64,000 nucleotides of DNA. Source: JAJEDW01 sp963555775 (GTDB lineage Bacteria > Acidobacteriota > Terriglobia > 20CM-2-55-15). Numbering within the stretch: the first letter of the stretch is position 1; each line of letters opens with the position of its first letter. Location: contig CAUVWY020000002.1 of the NCBI GenBank assembly GCA_963555775.3, forward strand, positions 310,001-374,000. The letters run 5' to 3'. The notes below the pieces were generated by a model, which saw only the letters and a program-made list of their open reading frames with translations, was not told the origin of the DNA and did not search any database. The translations under genes and the position numbers were made by a program. Positions 10,093 to 18,549 of the stretch are shown here, piece after piece.

Positions 10093-10222
10093 GGGCCTGC
10101 TTTCGTAAGCGCTCGACGGCGTCGATTCGTTCCTTGGGGGAACGGCTGAGCCAATAGTCCAGATCTCGTTGCACGGATTGGCTGTCCTGCAGGCGGGTCT
10201 TGTGAATGACCTTCCGAATCAC
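10034..10222 (-). CDS. Small conserved protein paired with the nucleotidyltransferase
   Basis: A 62-residue protein (MIRKVIHKTRLQDSQSVQRD...). The sequence YWLSRSPKERIDAVERLRKQ and the C-terminal RLQRTARVIQR resemble a small family commonly found immediately upstream of AbiEii-like nucleotidyltransferases; I rely on memory for that. It overlaps the nucleotidyltransferase by 59 bp in another frame. It could be the partner of a toxin-antitoxin-like pair, but nothing here proves it. Confidence 0.65.
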   Translation of the reverse strand: MIRKVIHKTRLQDSQSVQRDLDYWLSRSPKERIDAVERLRKQAHGSGNRLQRTARVIQRPER

Positions 10223-10317
10223 GATGCTATTTTAACCCGTCAGACGGGCCTCTCTCAATACGGAACAATCGGAATTGGGCCGAGTTTGCCGGTCCGGTCG
10301 TGAACGCCGAAGGGGGG

Positions 10318-10743
10318 CTACCGATCGGTGGGGTCGGCCCCATCGATCGGCGCGCCGGTGCCGGAGGATCCCGCGAACAGCCGGCGGCCGTCCGGGAACG
10401 TCACGTCGCGCCCGTTGGCCCGGTTCGACCCGTCCAGAGCCCGATAGCCTTCGACCAGCACCTCGGTACCGGCAACTACCGAATCCCTGTTCCATCCCCT
10501 TCGGACAAGCGCGCCTGGAGGGCCGGCCTCGATCATCCAGCTTTCTACCGTGCCGTCATCCCCCGCCACGTCGAGGTGCATCCACGCATGGGGATTGATC
10601 CATTCCATGCGGGTGATCTTGCCGCGCAAACGGACTGGCTTGGTGGAATCGAACTCCGCTGAAAACGCATGGTGCGCCATCATGGGCGGGGCGGCGGTCA
10701 GGATTAGAACAGAGGCCAGAATGACGGCAAGAGTCGTTCGCAT
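10318..10743 (-). CDS. DUF6152-family small secreted protein
   Basis: A 141-residue protein with a signal peptide (MRTTLAVILASVLILTAAPP) predicted to be cleaved after MMA, leaving a mature start HHAFSAEFD. The core (KPVRLRGKITRMEWINPHAW, then RRGWNRDSV and FPDGRRLFAGSSG) is the pattern of the DUF6152 family common in Acidobacteriota and some Proteobacteria; function unknown. GGGAG lies upstream of ATG 10743. It is the last gene of a three-gene operon, five bases after the VOC fusion gene. A paralog lies at 15901-16323 in the equivalent position of a second operon. Confidence 0.85.
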   Translation of the reverse strand: MRTTLAVILASVLILTAAPPMMAHHAFSAEFDSTKPVRLRGKITRMEWINPHAWMHLDVAGDDGTVESWMIEAGPPGALVRRGWNRDSVVAGTEVLVEGYRALDGSNRANGRDVTFPDGRRLFAGSSGTGAPIDGADPTDR

Positions 10744-10748
10744 GGGTC

Positions 10749-12485
10749 TTATCTCCCGGTGTCTTCTTCGGCGGCCAATTCCTGCGCGCGGGCGCCGGTC
10801 AGAATGTTTGTCATTCCGTAGTTGCCTTCATGGCAGGCGTATTCGACGAGTTCATACTGTTCGTCGTCCTTCTCGAACGTGAACATCGCGGTCCATGGCC
10901 GAGTCCACATGGACGGATCGTCGATGGTAAATTCGTACAACAGCGTCTCCGGACCGATGCGCGTGAAACGCTCGGTCAGTTTCATCGCGGTGCTGGAATT
11001 CCGGTATGCGGCCCTTCCGTTGAAGTGGGTCACCTCGACCACCAGCGTGTCGCCTTCCCAGCGGCCGTGCGAATCGCCGAGCCATTGGGTCAGGTTCTCT
11101 CCCAGACGCGGTTTCGGGTCGGTGGGAACGATGCGGGTTTCGTGGATCATCTCCTTCTGAATCGCGACATGACCGGGGCTTTGCACGATCTGCAGGCCAT
11201 TGTTGTAGATGCCCGGCATCATCAGGCTGGGCAGACCCCGCGTGATGCACCTCACGTAGTTGCCCAGCTCCTCGGGTCCCGCGGGCAGGCCGCCTCGGCC
11301 TCCGCGCCCCCCGCTGGCACGCGCCTGGGCTTCCGGCGTCAGCGGGGGTATGCGTCCGTCGGGCGGGTCGACAACCATGGCCACCTGGGTCGACGGCGAC
11401 GAGCCAACCAGCCCCAATGTCGTATCGCGCCATTCCCGTTCGTAACCCCAGATGCTCCCCAGCGTTCCCCGTTCCCGGCGCGCGTCGGCTTCTTCGGGAG
11501 TCAGTTCCTCGATGTCCGCCAGGTCCAGGGGGCGTTCGAGCGGGATGCCGTGTGCCCGGTTCGAAGTCCAGACTCCCTGCAGATCCGGCGTGCCCCACGG
11601 CGTTCTGGGCACCGTGTACGGTTCTCCAAGTGGAACGGCGCCGATGTCCGCTGCCAGAGAATTTGCAACGACCCCCTCCCATCCCGGCTCCACAACCGCG
11701 AGATCCACGTTGTCCGGACCCGCAATGAAGGCCCGTCTCGCCGATGTCCGGCCAGTCTCCGTGCCCTCGAGCGCAACGCCGCGTTCACTCATGTCCGCCA
11801 CGGCCTCGTCGAGGTCGGATACGAGAAAACCGATGTGATCGATTGCCCGGCCTTGGGTAGGCGCGGGCGCGGGCGTGTCCTCGGGGTGGGCCGAAACGAT
11901 GAGCCACACATTGTCGAACAACAGTCCGTCGAGTTGTCCGCCGAGGCGCGTTCGCTCGCCACCGAGATTCTCACGATACCAGTCCAGGCTTGCTTCCGGA
12001 TCGGTGGAACTCAGGTGGACATGATGGAATCCGAGATAATTCGGGTCTTCGACCAGTTCGATGCGCGTCCCCCATGGATCGAAAACAAAGCCATGAGTGA
12101 ACAGACCCGGTACGTCGCTCAGAGTCGAGCCGTCGTCGAACCTCTGGAGTCGCACGCCCCGGCCACCGACACCCACTCCTTCGAGTTCCGTCATCTTGCC
12201 CGACAGATCCGCAAACGAAAAGCCGATATGGTTTACGCCGGTGCCCTGGCTCCCGCCCACTGTGATCAGGGCATCGAAATGGATCTCCACACCGCCGCAG
12301 GCGACGGCGTCCGTGCGCTGGGGAATCGCCTGACACTCCATGTACCGCTCATACCATGCGACCGCTTCGGTCGGACTCGGTACGGCGAGATGGATGTGAT
12401 GATAGTCCGCCCCGCGGGCCACGCCCGATACGGCGGCTGCCATCGCGATCCCGGCAAGGAACATATGGACACGTTTCGCTTTCAT
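10749..12485 (-). CDS. Secreted fusion: two VOC (glyoxalase-like) domains plus a GRWEGDTLVV-family domain
   Basis: A 578-residue protein with a signal peptide (MFLAGIAMAAAVSGVARG). Residues ~27-145 and ~152-270 are two VOC/glyoxalase-like domains: YHHIHLAVPSPTEAVAWYER with VNHIGFSF, and FHHVHLSSTDPEASLDWYRE with IDHIGFLVSDLDEAV. His and Glu positions suited to metal binding are present (HIHLAV, IELVEDP, DHIGFL). From ~285 to the end is the secreted family seen alone in neighbouring genes: GTPDLQGVWTSN, GRWEGDTLVVEVTHFNG, TERFTRIGPETLLYEFTIDD, and EYACHEGNYGMTNIL. It follows the 13331-12501 gene by 15 bp. The enzyme substrate is unknown; the fusion is unusual. Confidence 0.8.
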   Translation of the reverse strand: MKAKRVHMFLAGIAMAAAVSGVARGADYHHIHLAVPSPTEAVAWYERYMECQAIPQRTDAVACGGVEIHFDALITVGGSQGTGVNHIGFSFADLSGKMTELEGVGVGGRGVRLQRFDDGSTLSDVPGLFTHGFVFDPWGTRIELVEDPNYLGFHHVHLSSTDPEASLDWYRENLGGERTRLGGQLDGLLFDNVWLIVSAHPEDTPAPAPTQGRAIDHIGFLVSDLDEAVADMSERGVALEGTETGRTSARRAFIAGPDNVDLAVVEPGWEGVVANSLAADIGAVPLGEPYTVPRTPWGTPDLQGVWTSNRAHGIPLERPLDLADIEELTPEEADARRERGTLGSIWGYEREWRDTTLGLVGSSPSTQVAMVVDPPDGRIPPLTPEAQARASGGRGGRGGLPAGPEELGNYVRCITRGLPSLMMPGIYNNGLQIVQSPGHVAIQKEMIHETRIVPTDPKPRLGENLTQWLGDSHGRWEGDTLVVEVTHFNGRAAYRNSSTAMKLTERFTRIGPETLLYEFTIDDPSMWTRPWTAMFTFEKDDEQYELVEYACHEGNYGMTNILTGARAQELAAEEDTGR

Positions 12486-12500
12486 GGCGTGTTTACCTCG

Positions 12501-13331
12501 TTACTGGTCTGGGTTCGGCGGTTGTCGGCGGAGATGGCCATACAGGAGTTCTTCGGAGAACTCGACGCACTTGAATTCCAGGATCTGGATGTTCTCTTCC
12601 AAACGTCGATACAGGGGCATCCGCATGGTCCATGGGCGCGTGAACACGTTCGGATCTTCGATGACGGCCTCGTACATGATTGCATTGGGGCCCATCGGGG
12701 TATACCGCTCGACGACGTGCAACGTGCTGCTGGCAAAGTTTCCTGCACGGTCGAACCACGACTGCCCATTGAAGCCGGCGACATCGACCACCAGCGTGTC
12801 GCCTTCCCAGTGCCCATGGGAACGCCCCATCCAACTGTCGATAGGTGCGGGCTCGGGGTTTTCCTTGTCCATGTGAATGGTGCGATCGGTTTCGGCAAAC
12901 CCGTAGACCATCATCATCTTGCCGGTGCCCTGGACGATCTGGAATGGATACGGAAGATAGGTCGCGCGTGGGACGCCCGGCAAGTAGCACTTGATCTCGG
13001 GATCCTCGGTGAAGCGGTTCTCGAAATTCTGTTGCCTTTGTTCGAGAGCCCATTCCTGATACGGGATTTCGTTGCCGTCCACTACGCCCTGACCCGGAGG
13101 AATCGCACCGATCGCTCCCATTTCGGGCAGCCCCGCGGCGGCCGCATGATCCTGGATGTCCCAATGTGCCGTACCGAGCGCCTGCCAAATCCCGTTCAGA
13201 TCGGGGTTGCCGTCCCAGGCACGTGGAATGTCGGGTCCGGTGACCTGCGCCGAGGCTTGAGGCGCCAAAAGCGAAGCGATCGCGAATGCCGCAGCCCCAA
13301 ATACCCTGCCCGCTCGCAACCCGTCTTTCAT
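12501..13331 (-). CDS. Secreted GRWEGDTLVV-family protein
   Basis: A 276-residue protein. ATG 13331 (MKDGLRAGRVFGAAAFAIAS) is preceded by GGGAGA and opens a signal peptide ending near QASAQ; the frame is open further upstream without a better start. Family landmarks are WDGNPDLNGIWQALG, YLPYPFQIVQGTGKMMMVY, GHWEGDTLVVDVAGFNGQSW, VVERYTPMGPNAIMYEAVI and TRPWTMRMPLYRR. Close relatives occur at 16320-17177 and 17249-18091 and as the C-terminal part of the VOC fusion. These proteins are abundant in Acidobacteriota genomes and have no experimentally known role to my knowledge. First gene of the operon 13331-10318. Confidence 0.8.
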   Translation of the reverse strand: MKDGLRAGRVFGAAAFAIASLLAPQASAQVTGPDIPRAWDGNPDLNGIWQALGTAHWDIQDHAAAAGLPEMGAIGAIPPGQGVVDGNEIPYQEWALEQRQQNFENRFTEDPEIKCYLPGVPRATYLPYPFQIVQGTGKMMMVYGFAETDRTIHMDKENPEPAPIDSWMGRSHGHWEGDTLVVDVAGFNGQSWFDRAGNFASSTLHVVERYTPMGPNAIMYEAVIEDPNVFTRPWTMRMPLYRRLEENIQILEFKCVEFSEELLYGHLRRQPPNPDQ

Positions 13332-13621
13332 GAGGTCGATCTCCCTTTGGCTCGATACGTCGACGCGGAATCCGACGATTCGCAGGTTTATATATAGGTT
13401 GGCGGCGGCCATTCAGTCAAGAAGATGGCTTGGGCGCCGAAACTGGCTTCTGGAAAACGGGCGTGCCGAACAGGGCATGCGAGGCTGTGCGCCTTCAACT
13501 GCGGTTGATCTCGACTCCCTGTATGGCATTCTGTATCGTTGTCGGGAAACCGATTTCCAGGCAGTAAGACTAGGCAGGACGATCGATCGGCGACCGGCCC
13601 GCACTCTTTGCAGGAGGGTCC
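13332..13621. other. Divergent intergenic region
   Basis: About 290 bp between the minus-strand operon and the PQQ dehydrogenase. It ends in AGGAGGG just before ATG 13622. No further gene seen. Confidence 0.5.
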
Positions 13622-15352
13622 ATGAGACTCACTCGACTCTTGACCGCTATCCCATTGTTTCTGTTGTTCGTTCCTTCCGCCATCGCTCAGGTTCGAGACT
13701 ACCAGCCGGTTACCGATGCGATGCTCCAGAACCCGAGTCCCGACGACTGGCTCATGTTCAGTCGCACCTATGATGCGCAACGGTTCAGCCCGCTGGAACA
13801 GATCGACAGGGACAATGTCGAGGGGCTCACCCTGGCCTGGTCGCGCGGAATGAACAACGGCAGCGCCGAAGCGATTCCGATAGTCCATGACGGCGTGATG
13901 TATATCGTCGAGCCGGGCGCCGTCGTGCGGGCCGTCGATGCCACCAACGGCGACAGCTTGTGGGAATATCGCCACGATGCGGGCGACGCCGCCGGGCGGG
14001 CACGAACCAAGACCGTGGCGATCTATGGCGATGTGATCCTTTACACCGCGCCCGACGGCTACATCGTCGCCTTGGATGCGGTCAACGGCGAGGTTCGGTG
14101 GCAGACCTATGCCGGTGAAGCCGACCACACTTCCGGCCCGGTGGCGGTCAACGGCAAGGTGATTTCCGGACGCGCATGCGCACGGACCCGCGAGAGTTGC
14201 TTCATCGCTGCCCACGACATCGAAACCGGCGAGGAACTGTGGAAGTTTTTTACGGTTCCCGGTCCGGGCGAGCCCGGATACGAAACCTGGGGAAACCCGT
14301 CTCCCGAAACACATGACAGGAACATGGCCTCGACCTGGGGCCTGCCCGGATCCTACGACCCCGAAACCAATACCGTGCTCTGGGGCGTCGCCAATCCGAT
14401 GCCAAACACGCGGGCGGCGCGGCATGACGGCGAGGTCGACTCGATTCCGCGCACGTCGCCTTCGGATCTGTACAGCAACTCCACGCTGGCGCTGGACCCG
14501 GACACCGGTGAGTTGAAATGGTATTTCCAACACCTTCCAGGGGACGACTGGGACGAGGACTACACCAACGAACGGATCTTGACGACGATCCGTTTCAACC
14601 CCGATCCGGAATACGTCAAATGGTTCAATCCGAACGTTCCTCGCGGCGAGGAACGCGACGCCACCGTAATGGTGGGAGAGGGTGGAGGTATATTCGTGAA
14701 CGACCGCCGAACGGGCGAGTTCCTCTGGGCCACGCCGTTTCCGTTCGACACCGAACGATTCCTGATCTCGAACATCGATGGCGCTACGGGCCGAACCGAG
14801 CTCAACTGGGACCTTGTACTCAAGGAGCCGGGCGAAAACCACCTGATCTGCTTCTTCAACACGACCAGTTTCTGGCCGTCTTCGTACCACCCCGGCACCA
14901 ATTCGCTATACATCCCATATGTCGACAACTGCCTCAACATGACTCGGGCCGATGGTGAAAACCGCGAACGGCGGTTCGGCGAGGCACGCCCCGAAGGCAA
15001 CCCCGACGAGTTCGCAGGTGTGGCGAAGGTCAATCTGGATACGGGGGAGATCATGCGCTTCGGCGTCAGTGCCATTCCCAGCACGGGTTCCACTCTCGCG
15101 ACCGCGGGCGGCGTCGTATTTCACGGCGACGTGAACCGCCGTTTCCGTGCCTATGACGTGGATACGGGGGAACAGCTTTGGGAAACTGTGCTGGGCGGGC
15201 CGATTTCGATCAGCACTATCACGTATGCCGTAGACGGTACGCAATATGTCGCGGTCACAACAGGTGACAAGGGTGGCGGTCTGGCACGCGGCGCGGGCGT
15301 CAATCCGCCCAGCGGCCACAATGAGATCTACGTGTTCGCGTTGCCGGAATAA
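13622..15352 (+). CDS. PQQ-dependent dehydrogenase (quinoprotein alcohol dehydrogenase-like)
   Basis: A 576-residue periplasmic eight-bladed beta-propeller enzyme. The signal peptide is residues 1-22 (LFVPSAIAQ). The family start is YDAQRFSPLEQIDRDNVEGL; blades show AVDATNGDSLWEYRHD, ALDAVNGEVRWQTYAGE, DIETGEELWKFF and YDVDTGEQLWETVLGG. The active-site segments WGLPGSYDPETNTVLWGVAN and WYFQHLPGDDWDED match the PQQ/metal pocket of alcohol dehydrogenases. The adjacent-cysteine ring of methanol dehydrogenase is absent; two Cys lie apart (RACARTRESC). No cytochrome c domain is fused, so a separate electron acceptor is needed. AGGAGGG is well placed before ATG 13622. Confidence 0.88.
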   Translation: MRLTRLLTAIPLFLLFVPSAIAQVRDYQPVTDAMLQNPSPDDWLMFSRTYDAQRFSPLEQIDRDNVEGLTLAWSRGMNNGSAEAIPIVHDGVMYIVEPGAVVRAVDATNGDSLWEYRHDAGDAAGRARTKTVAIYGDVILYTAPDGYIVALDAVNGEVRWQTYAGEADHTSGPVAVNGKVISGRACARTRESCFIAAHDIETGEELWKFFTVPGPGEPGYETWGNPSPETHDRNMASTWGLPGSYDPETNTVLWGVANPMPNTRAARHDGEVDSIPRTSPSDLYSNSTLALDPDTGELKWYFQHLPGDDWDEDYTNERILTTIRFNPDPEYVKWFNPNVPRGEERDATVMVGEGGGIFVNDRRTGEFLWATPFPFDTERFLISNIDGATGRTELNWDLVLKEPGENHLICFFNTTSFWPSSYHPGTNSLYIPYVDNCLNMTRADGENRERRFGEARPEGNPDEFAGVAKVNLDTGEIMRFGVSAIPSTGSTLATAGGVVFHGDVNRRFRAYDVDTGEQLWETVLGGPISISTITYAVDGTQYVAVTTGDKGGGLARGAGVNPPSGHNEIYVFALPE

Positions 15353-15404
15353 CGAGACGGTTCGGGACAGAGCCCCAGGGGCTGCTGTTGGGGGCTACCC
15401 GGGT

Positions 15405-15421
15405 GCGGGCATCCTGCCCGC
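15405..15421. repeat. REP-like palindrome copy 1
   Basis: GCGGGCATCCTGCCCGC; one base different from copies 2 and 3. Confidence 0.75.
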
Positions 15422-15447
15422 AAGGGAATGCGTCGATCTTGAATAAC

Positions 15448-15477
15448 GCGTCCTTCCTCTTGCGCGCGGAAGCGCGC
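15448..15477 (+). repeat. 30-bp direct repeat, copy 1
   Basis: Identical to 15509-15538; begins GCGTCCTTCCTC and ends with the small palindrome GCGCGCGGAAGCGCGC. Confidence 0.8.
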
Positions 15478-15508
15478 TCAATGCCTGCCCTGCGAGCGTC
15501 TCATCAAG

Positions 15509-15538
15509 GCGTCCTTCCTCTTGCGCGCGGAAGCGCGC
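15509..15538 (+). repeat. 30-bp direct repeat, copy 2
   Basis: Identical to 15448-15477, 61 bp downstream. Confidence 0.8.
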
Positions 15539-15626
15539 CCTGGCGCTTGATCCGGTGCGACCGGCGTGAGGAACACGCCTGAGAACGCACCGCTACGCGC
15601 CCGGCGCGAGGAACGCGCCGTTGAAC

Positions 15627-15643
15627 GCGGGCATCTTGCCCGC
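15627..15643. repeat. REP-like palindrome copy 2
   Basis: GCGGGCATCTTGCCCGC. Confidence 0.75.
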
Positions 15644-15723
15644 AAGGGTTAGTTCCCATCCTGAATATTGAACCTGTGGGAACGCATGGCTGCTCCAGTT
15701 GCGCATTACTGAGGGGAAGAAGA

Positions 15724-15740
15724 GCGGGCAAGATGCCCGC
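15724..15740. repeat. REP-like palindrome copy 3
   Basis: GCGGGCAAGATGCCCGC, the reverse complement of copy 2. Confidence 0.75.
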
Positions 15741-15900
15741 GTTCCCAGGCTAAGGCCTGAAGGTTTCTGACTGAATTGGAAGATGGCGTGGACGGTGTGG
15801 GGGCGGCGCGGGGGGAGGAGGAGCGGGCGCGGCGCGTGTCCACGCACCCTTCCTCTGGCGGCACCAACTCTTCGCGTCGAATACCCGTGAGAAAGACGGG

Positions 15901-16323
15901 CTACTCGTTCTCCTGCGCGTCCGGATTGGACGTGCCGGCAAACAGTCGGCGCCCGTCCGGGAGAGTGATGCTTCTGGCGTTTCCGGAAGGTTCTCCACTG
16001 CGTACCTGCCAGCCCGTGATCACAAGTTCGGTGCCGAAGATCAGGTCTTCTTTCCGCCATCCGCGCCGGATCAACCCGTTCGCCGAACCCGACTCGAAAG
16101 ACCAGTTGACGACCTCGCCATCGGGTCCTTCGACATCGATATAGATCCAGGCATGTGGATTGGACCACAACATATCCGTCACCTTGCCAGTGATCTCGAT
16201 CGGGCGGTTCGGGTCGAACTCGGCGGTGAAGGCGTGATGGGCGCCGGCCGAAACGGCAAACACGCCCACGGCGAACGCAACCATGACGAGCGCGTGTATC
16301 GTTTTGCTGAAATTAAGCCTCAT
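15901..16323 (-). CDS. DUF6152-family small secreted protein (paralog)
   Basis: A 140-residue protein with a signal peptide (TIHALVMVAFAVGVFAVSAG) and a mature start HHAFTAEFDPNRPIEI. The core VTDMLWSNPHAWIYIDVEG, RRGWRKEDLIFGTEL and LPDGRRLFAGTSN aligns along its length with the protein at 10318-10743. Its ATG overlaps the stop of the upstream gene by 4 bp (ATGA), so translation is coupled. It is the last gene of the operon 18091-15901. Function unknown. Confidence 0.85.
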   Translation of the reverse strand: MRLNFSKTIHALVMVAFAVGVFAVSAGAHHAFTAEFDPNRPIEITGKVTDMLWSNPHAWIYIDVEGPDGEVVNWSFESGSANGLIRRGWRKEDLIFGTELVITGWQVRSGEPSGNARSITLPDGRRLFAGTSNPDAQENE

Positions 16324-17177
16324 CGTCCAGTTTCTCCTTGACCTTGTTCCGCACGCCATGCGTCGCGGACATCCCTCAGATGTTCCAGATCCTGATTGTC
16401 TTCGAGACATGCGACCTCGAGGATTTCGTCGTCCCTGCGGTTCAACGGTATTTCCATTGTCCAAGGCGCCGTGTAGGCGATGGGATCGGTCACCGTGGCC
16501 TGGTATGTGATGGTGTCGGCATCCAGAGGCGTGAACCGTTCGACGGTGGTCTGCGCGTGACTGACCACGTCTCCGACTTCGTTCAGCCATGTCTTGCCGT
16601 TCATGTTCGTGGTTTCGACGACCAGCGTATCGCCTTCCCATCGGCCCACGGAGTCGCCGTTCCATAGCCGGATGTCTTCCGGAATGTGATCCCGCGCGTC
16701 AAGGGGAATCTGGCGCCAAGCCATCCGCTCGAACAGAATCAGGACATATCCGGGAGGCTGCAGTATCTGGAACGGCGACGGTACATACAGGGATCGTGGG
16801 ACGCCTGCCGCCACGAAACAATGGGCCGTCGGATCGTCATATCCACGGTGAGGAAGATAGCGGTCGATCCGTTCCGCTCGCGCCCAGTCTTGGTACGGCA
16901 GTAAGCCGTCGGGCGGATCGATAACCACGCCTCTGGACGCCGGGGTCAGGAAGTCCCGTTCTTTCTGTTCGAGCCCGTAGTTGGCGCCTCCTCCGTCGGC
17001 TTGGTACAGGCCCGAAATGTCGGGCGCGCCGTCCGGCATCCGGCGAATGGGTCCGGAAGGTTCCGAATCCGCCCTCCCACGACCCTGGGCCGAAAGGGAT
17101 TGCGGCGCCATCGCCAGGGGTGTCGATATCGCTGCCGCCAGGACGGCCCGAAGCAGGAAATTGCGCCGTCGTTTCAT
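16320..17177 (-). CDS. Secreted GRWEGDTLVV-family protein with Tat-like signal
   Basis: A 285-residue protein. ATG 17177 (MKRRRNFLLRAVLAA) has GAGGA six bases upstream, and its start matches a twin-arginine signal (RRRNFLL) ending near SLSAQG; an ATG at 17198 is the alternative. Family landmarks are GAPDISGLYQADG, YVPSPFQILQPPGYVLILFE, GRWEGDTLVVETTNMNGKTW, VERFTPLDADTITYQATV and TAPWTMEIPLNRR. The predicted Tat export suggests that it folds, perhaps with a cofactor, before export; its sibling genes have ordinary Sec-type signals. Middle gene of the operon, 71 bp after the upstream gene. Confidence 0.8.
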   Translation of the reverse strand: MKRRRNFLLRAVLAAAISTPLAMAPQSLSAQGRGRADSEPSGPIRRMPDGAPDISGLYQADGGGANYGLEQKERDFLTPASRGVVIDPPDGLLPYQDWARAERIDRYLPHRGYDDPTAHCFVAAGVPRSLYVPSPFQILQPPGYVLILFERMAWRQIPLDARDHIPEDIRLWNGDSVGRWEGDTLVVETTNMNGKTWLNEVGDVVSHAQTTVERFTPLDADTITYQATVTDPIAYTAPWTMEIPLNRRDDEILEVACLEDNQDLEHLRDVRDAWRAEQGQGETGR

Positions 17178-17248
17178 CGGATTCCTCGGGTGGTTCATTC
17201 GTATTGCTCGATTGAAGGGCGCCCGTGAAGGAACGCTCGAAATGAGAC

Positions 17249-18091
17249 TCATGGCTGCGCCGGCCCAGGATACCAGGTGCGCTCATCGCGTTCGAACGCT
17301 CCGTTTGCCTCTTCGGTTTCAGCCTGACAGTGATACTCGAGGACCCGGTCCATGTCCTTGTGCCGATAGATCGGCATCCGGATGGTCCATGGCTGGGTGA
17401 ACACCTCGGGATCCTCGATTGTCACTTCGTATTCGATGGTGTCCGGGTCGAGCATCGTATACCGCTCAACCAAGCGCATCGCCTCGCTATGAAAGTTGCC
17501 GGACATGTCGAACCATGTGCGGTTGTTGTGGTCGGTCACGTCAACGACCAGCGTGTCCCCTTCCCATCGGCCGCGCGAATCCCCCATCCAGAACTCCAGT
17601 CCGGAATATCGTTGCGGTTCCCCATTGGTGTAAATCAGTCGGTGGACCAGCGACCATTCGAAAGTCATCGCAATGTAGTCGGCGGTTTGAAAAATCTGAA
17701 AGGGATGCTCCATGTACATGATCCGCGGAACGCCGGGCATGTAGCACTGTGAAAGCGGATCCGCGGTTTCCCGGTTTCTGAGGTTCGCGTCCCTTTGTTC
17801 GACCGCGGCCGACCGGTAGGGAATTCGCCCCCCTTCGACCACGCTCCGGCCCGGAGGCATGCCGTACCCCGCGGCGTGATCTTCCAGGTTGTACGAGGCC
17901 CGGTTCCGAACCTGCCAGATGCCCTGAAGGTCCGGACGTCCATCCGCGGTTCGTGGAATCGTTGCCCCGGCGGCATCGCCGGTCTGCCTCGCAGTGGCCT
18001 CTTCGGTCCAGACGCAGGCCGCGGCAACCAGGACAATGATGGCCGTGGTGCACGCCGATGTCTTCGGGAACTCTGAAACGATGGATCTCAT
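17249..18091 (-). CDS. Secreted GRWEGDTLVV-family protein
   Basis: A 280-residue protein. ATG 18091 (MRSIVSEFPKTSACTTAIIV) starts a signal peptide ending near EEATARQ; a longer start at 18163 is less likely. It shows RPDLQGIWQVRNRASYNLED, YMEHPFQIFQTADYIAMTFE, GRWEGDTLVVDVTDHNNRTW, LVERYTMLDPDTIEYEVTI and TQPWTIRMPIYRH. It most resembles the protein at 12501-13331, including the asparagine/alanine-rich DHAAG segment. First gene of the second operon. Function unknown. Confidence 0.8.
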   Translation of the reverse strand: MRSIVSEFPKTSACTTAIIVLVAAACVWTEEATARQTGDAAGATIPRTADGRPDLQGIWQVRNRASYNLEDHAAGYGMPPGRSVVEGGRIPYRSAAVEQRDANLRNRETADPLSQCYMPGVPRIMYMEHPFQIFQTADYIAMTFEWSLVHRLIYTNGEPQRYSGLEFWMGDSRGRWEGDTLVVDVTDHNNRTWFDMSGNFHSEAMRLVERYTMLDPDTIEYEVTIEDPEVFTQPWTIRMPIYRHKDMDRVLEYHCQAETEEANGAFERDERTWYPGPAQP

Positions 18092-18549
18092 TGCCTTCAA
18101 CTCCAAAATTGAAGCATGAGGCAAAACGCGGATCAAGCGCAACTGAAGAAACGCGAAAATCACCAGTCTGAAGTATTCCGGAAAAACTGGATGATAGACA
18201 ACCTATGACCGCACGATCTCACTGTAGGTGCGGTCTATGACTGCACGATCCGCACGATCCGCCCCTACAGTCCCGGAATGCAAGCCCCTCAATGACCAGA
18301 AGATGTGGCATGCGGCGAAGGTCCAGATTTCTTCACTTTCCGGCGATCGCCAACAGAAGGTTGCTGACGGAACTGGAAGTAAGCGCGGACGATGGGGGCC
18401 CGGCGCGGGGGCACGAGGCCCCGATGCCGAAGCTCGGCATGCCGACCAGCCGGCCCCCGTCCGTCACCCACAGCGTCTACCCGTCTGACCACAACCCCGT
18501 CGGATCGTCGGTCCCAGCCGCCTGCCCGTCGTACGCGATCTCCGGGAAG
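18092..18549. other. Intergenic region between operon start and sulfatase-array 3' end
   Basis: About 460 bp. It holds copies of a ~20-bp element (CTGTAGGTGCGGTCTATGAC at 18222-18241) that is inverted at 25307-25326, the diverged repeat at 18361-18410, and just before the sulfatase stop the segment CTCCGGGAAGTCAGGGCAC also seen at other array gene ends. No gene seen. Confidence 0.6.
18222..18241 (+). repeat. 20-bp inverted repeat flanking the sulfatase gene, left copy
   Basis: CTGTAGGTGCGGTCTATGAC, the perfect reverse complement of 25307-25326. Partial copies are adjacent (TATGACCGCACGATC near 18204 and TATGACTGCACGATC near 18236). Confidence 0.85.

Larger units (their letters stand above)
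15353..15900. other. Intergenic region rich in small palindromes and repeats
   Basis: About 550 bp between convergent genes. It holds three near-identical palindromes (15405-15421, 15627-15643, 15724-15740), a 30-bp direct repeat (15448-15477 and 15509-15538), and a ~50-bp element at 15764-15813 that recurs diverged at 18361-18410. No coding sequence is supported. Confidence 0.7.

Noticed and set aside
13388..14890. 500-residue open frame antisense to the PQQ dehydrogenase
   Set aside because: It has no domain and is the complement of a clear enzyme with signal peptide and ribosome site.
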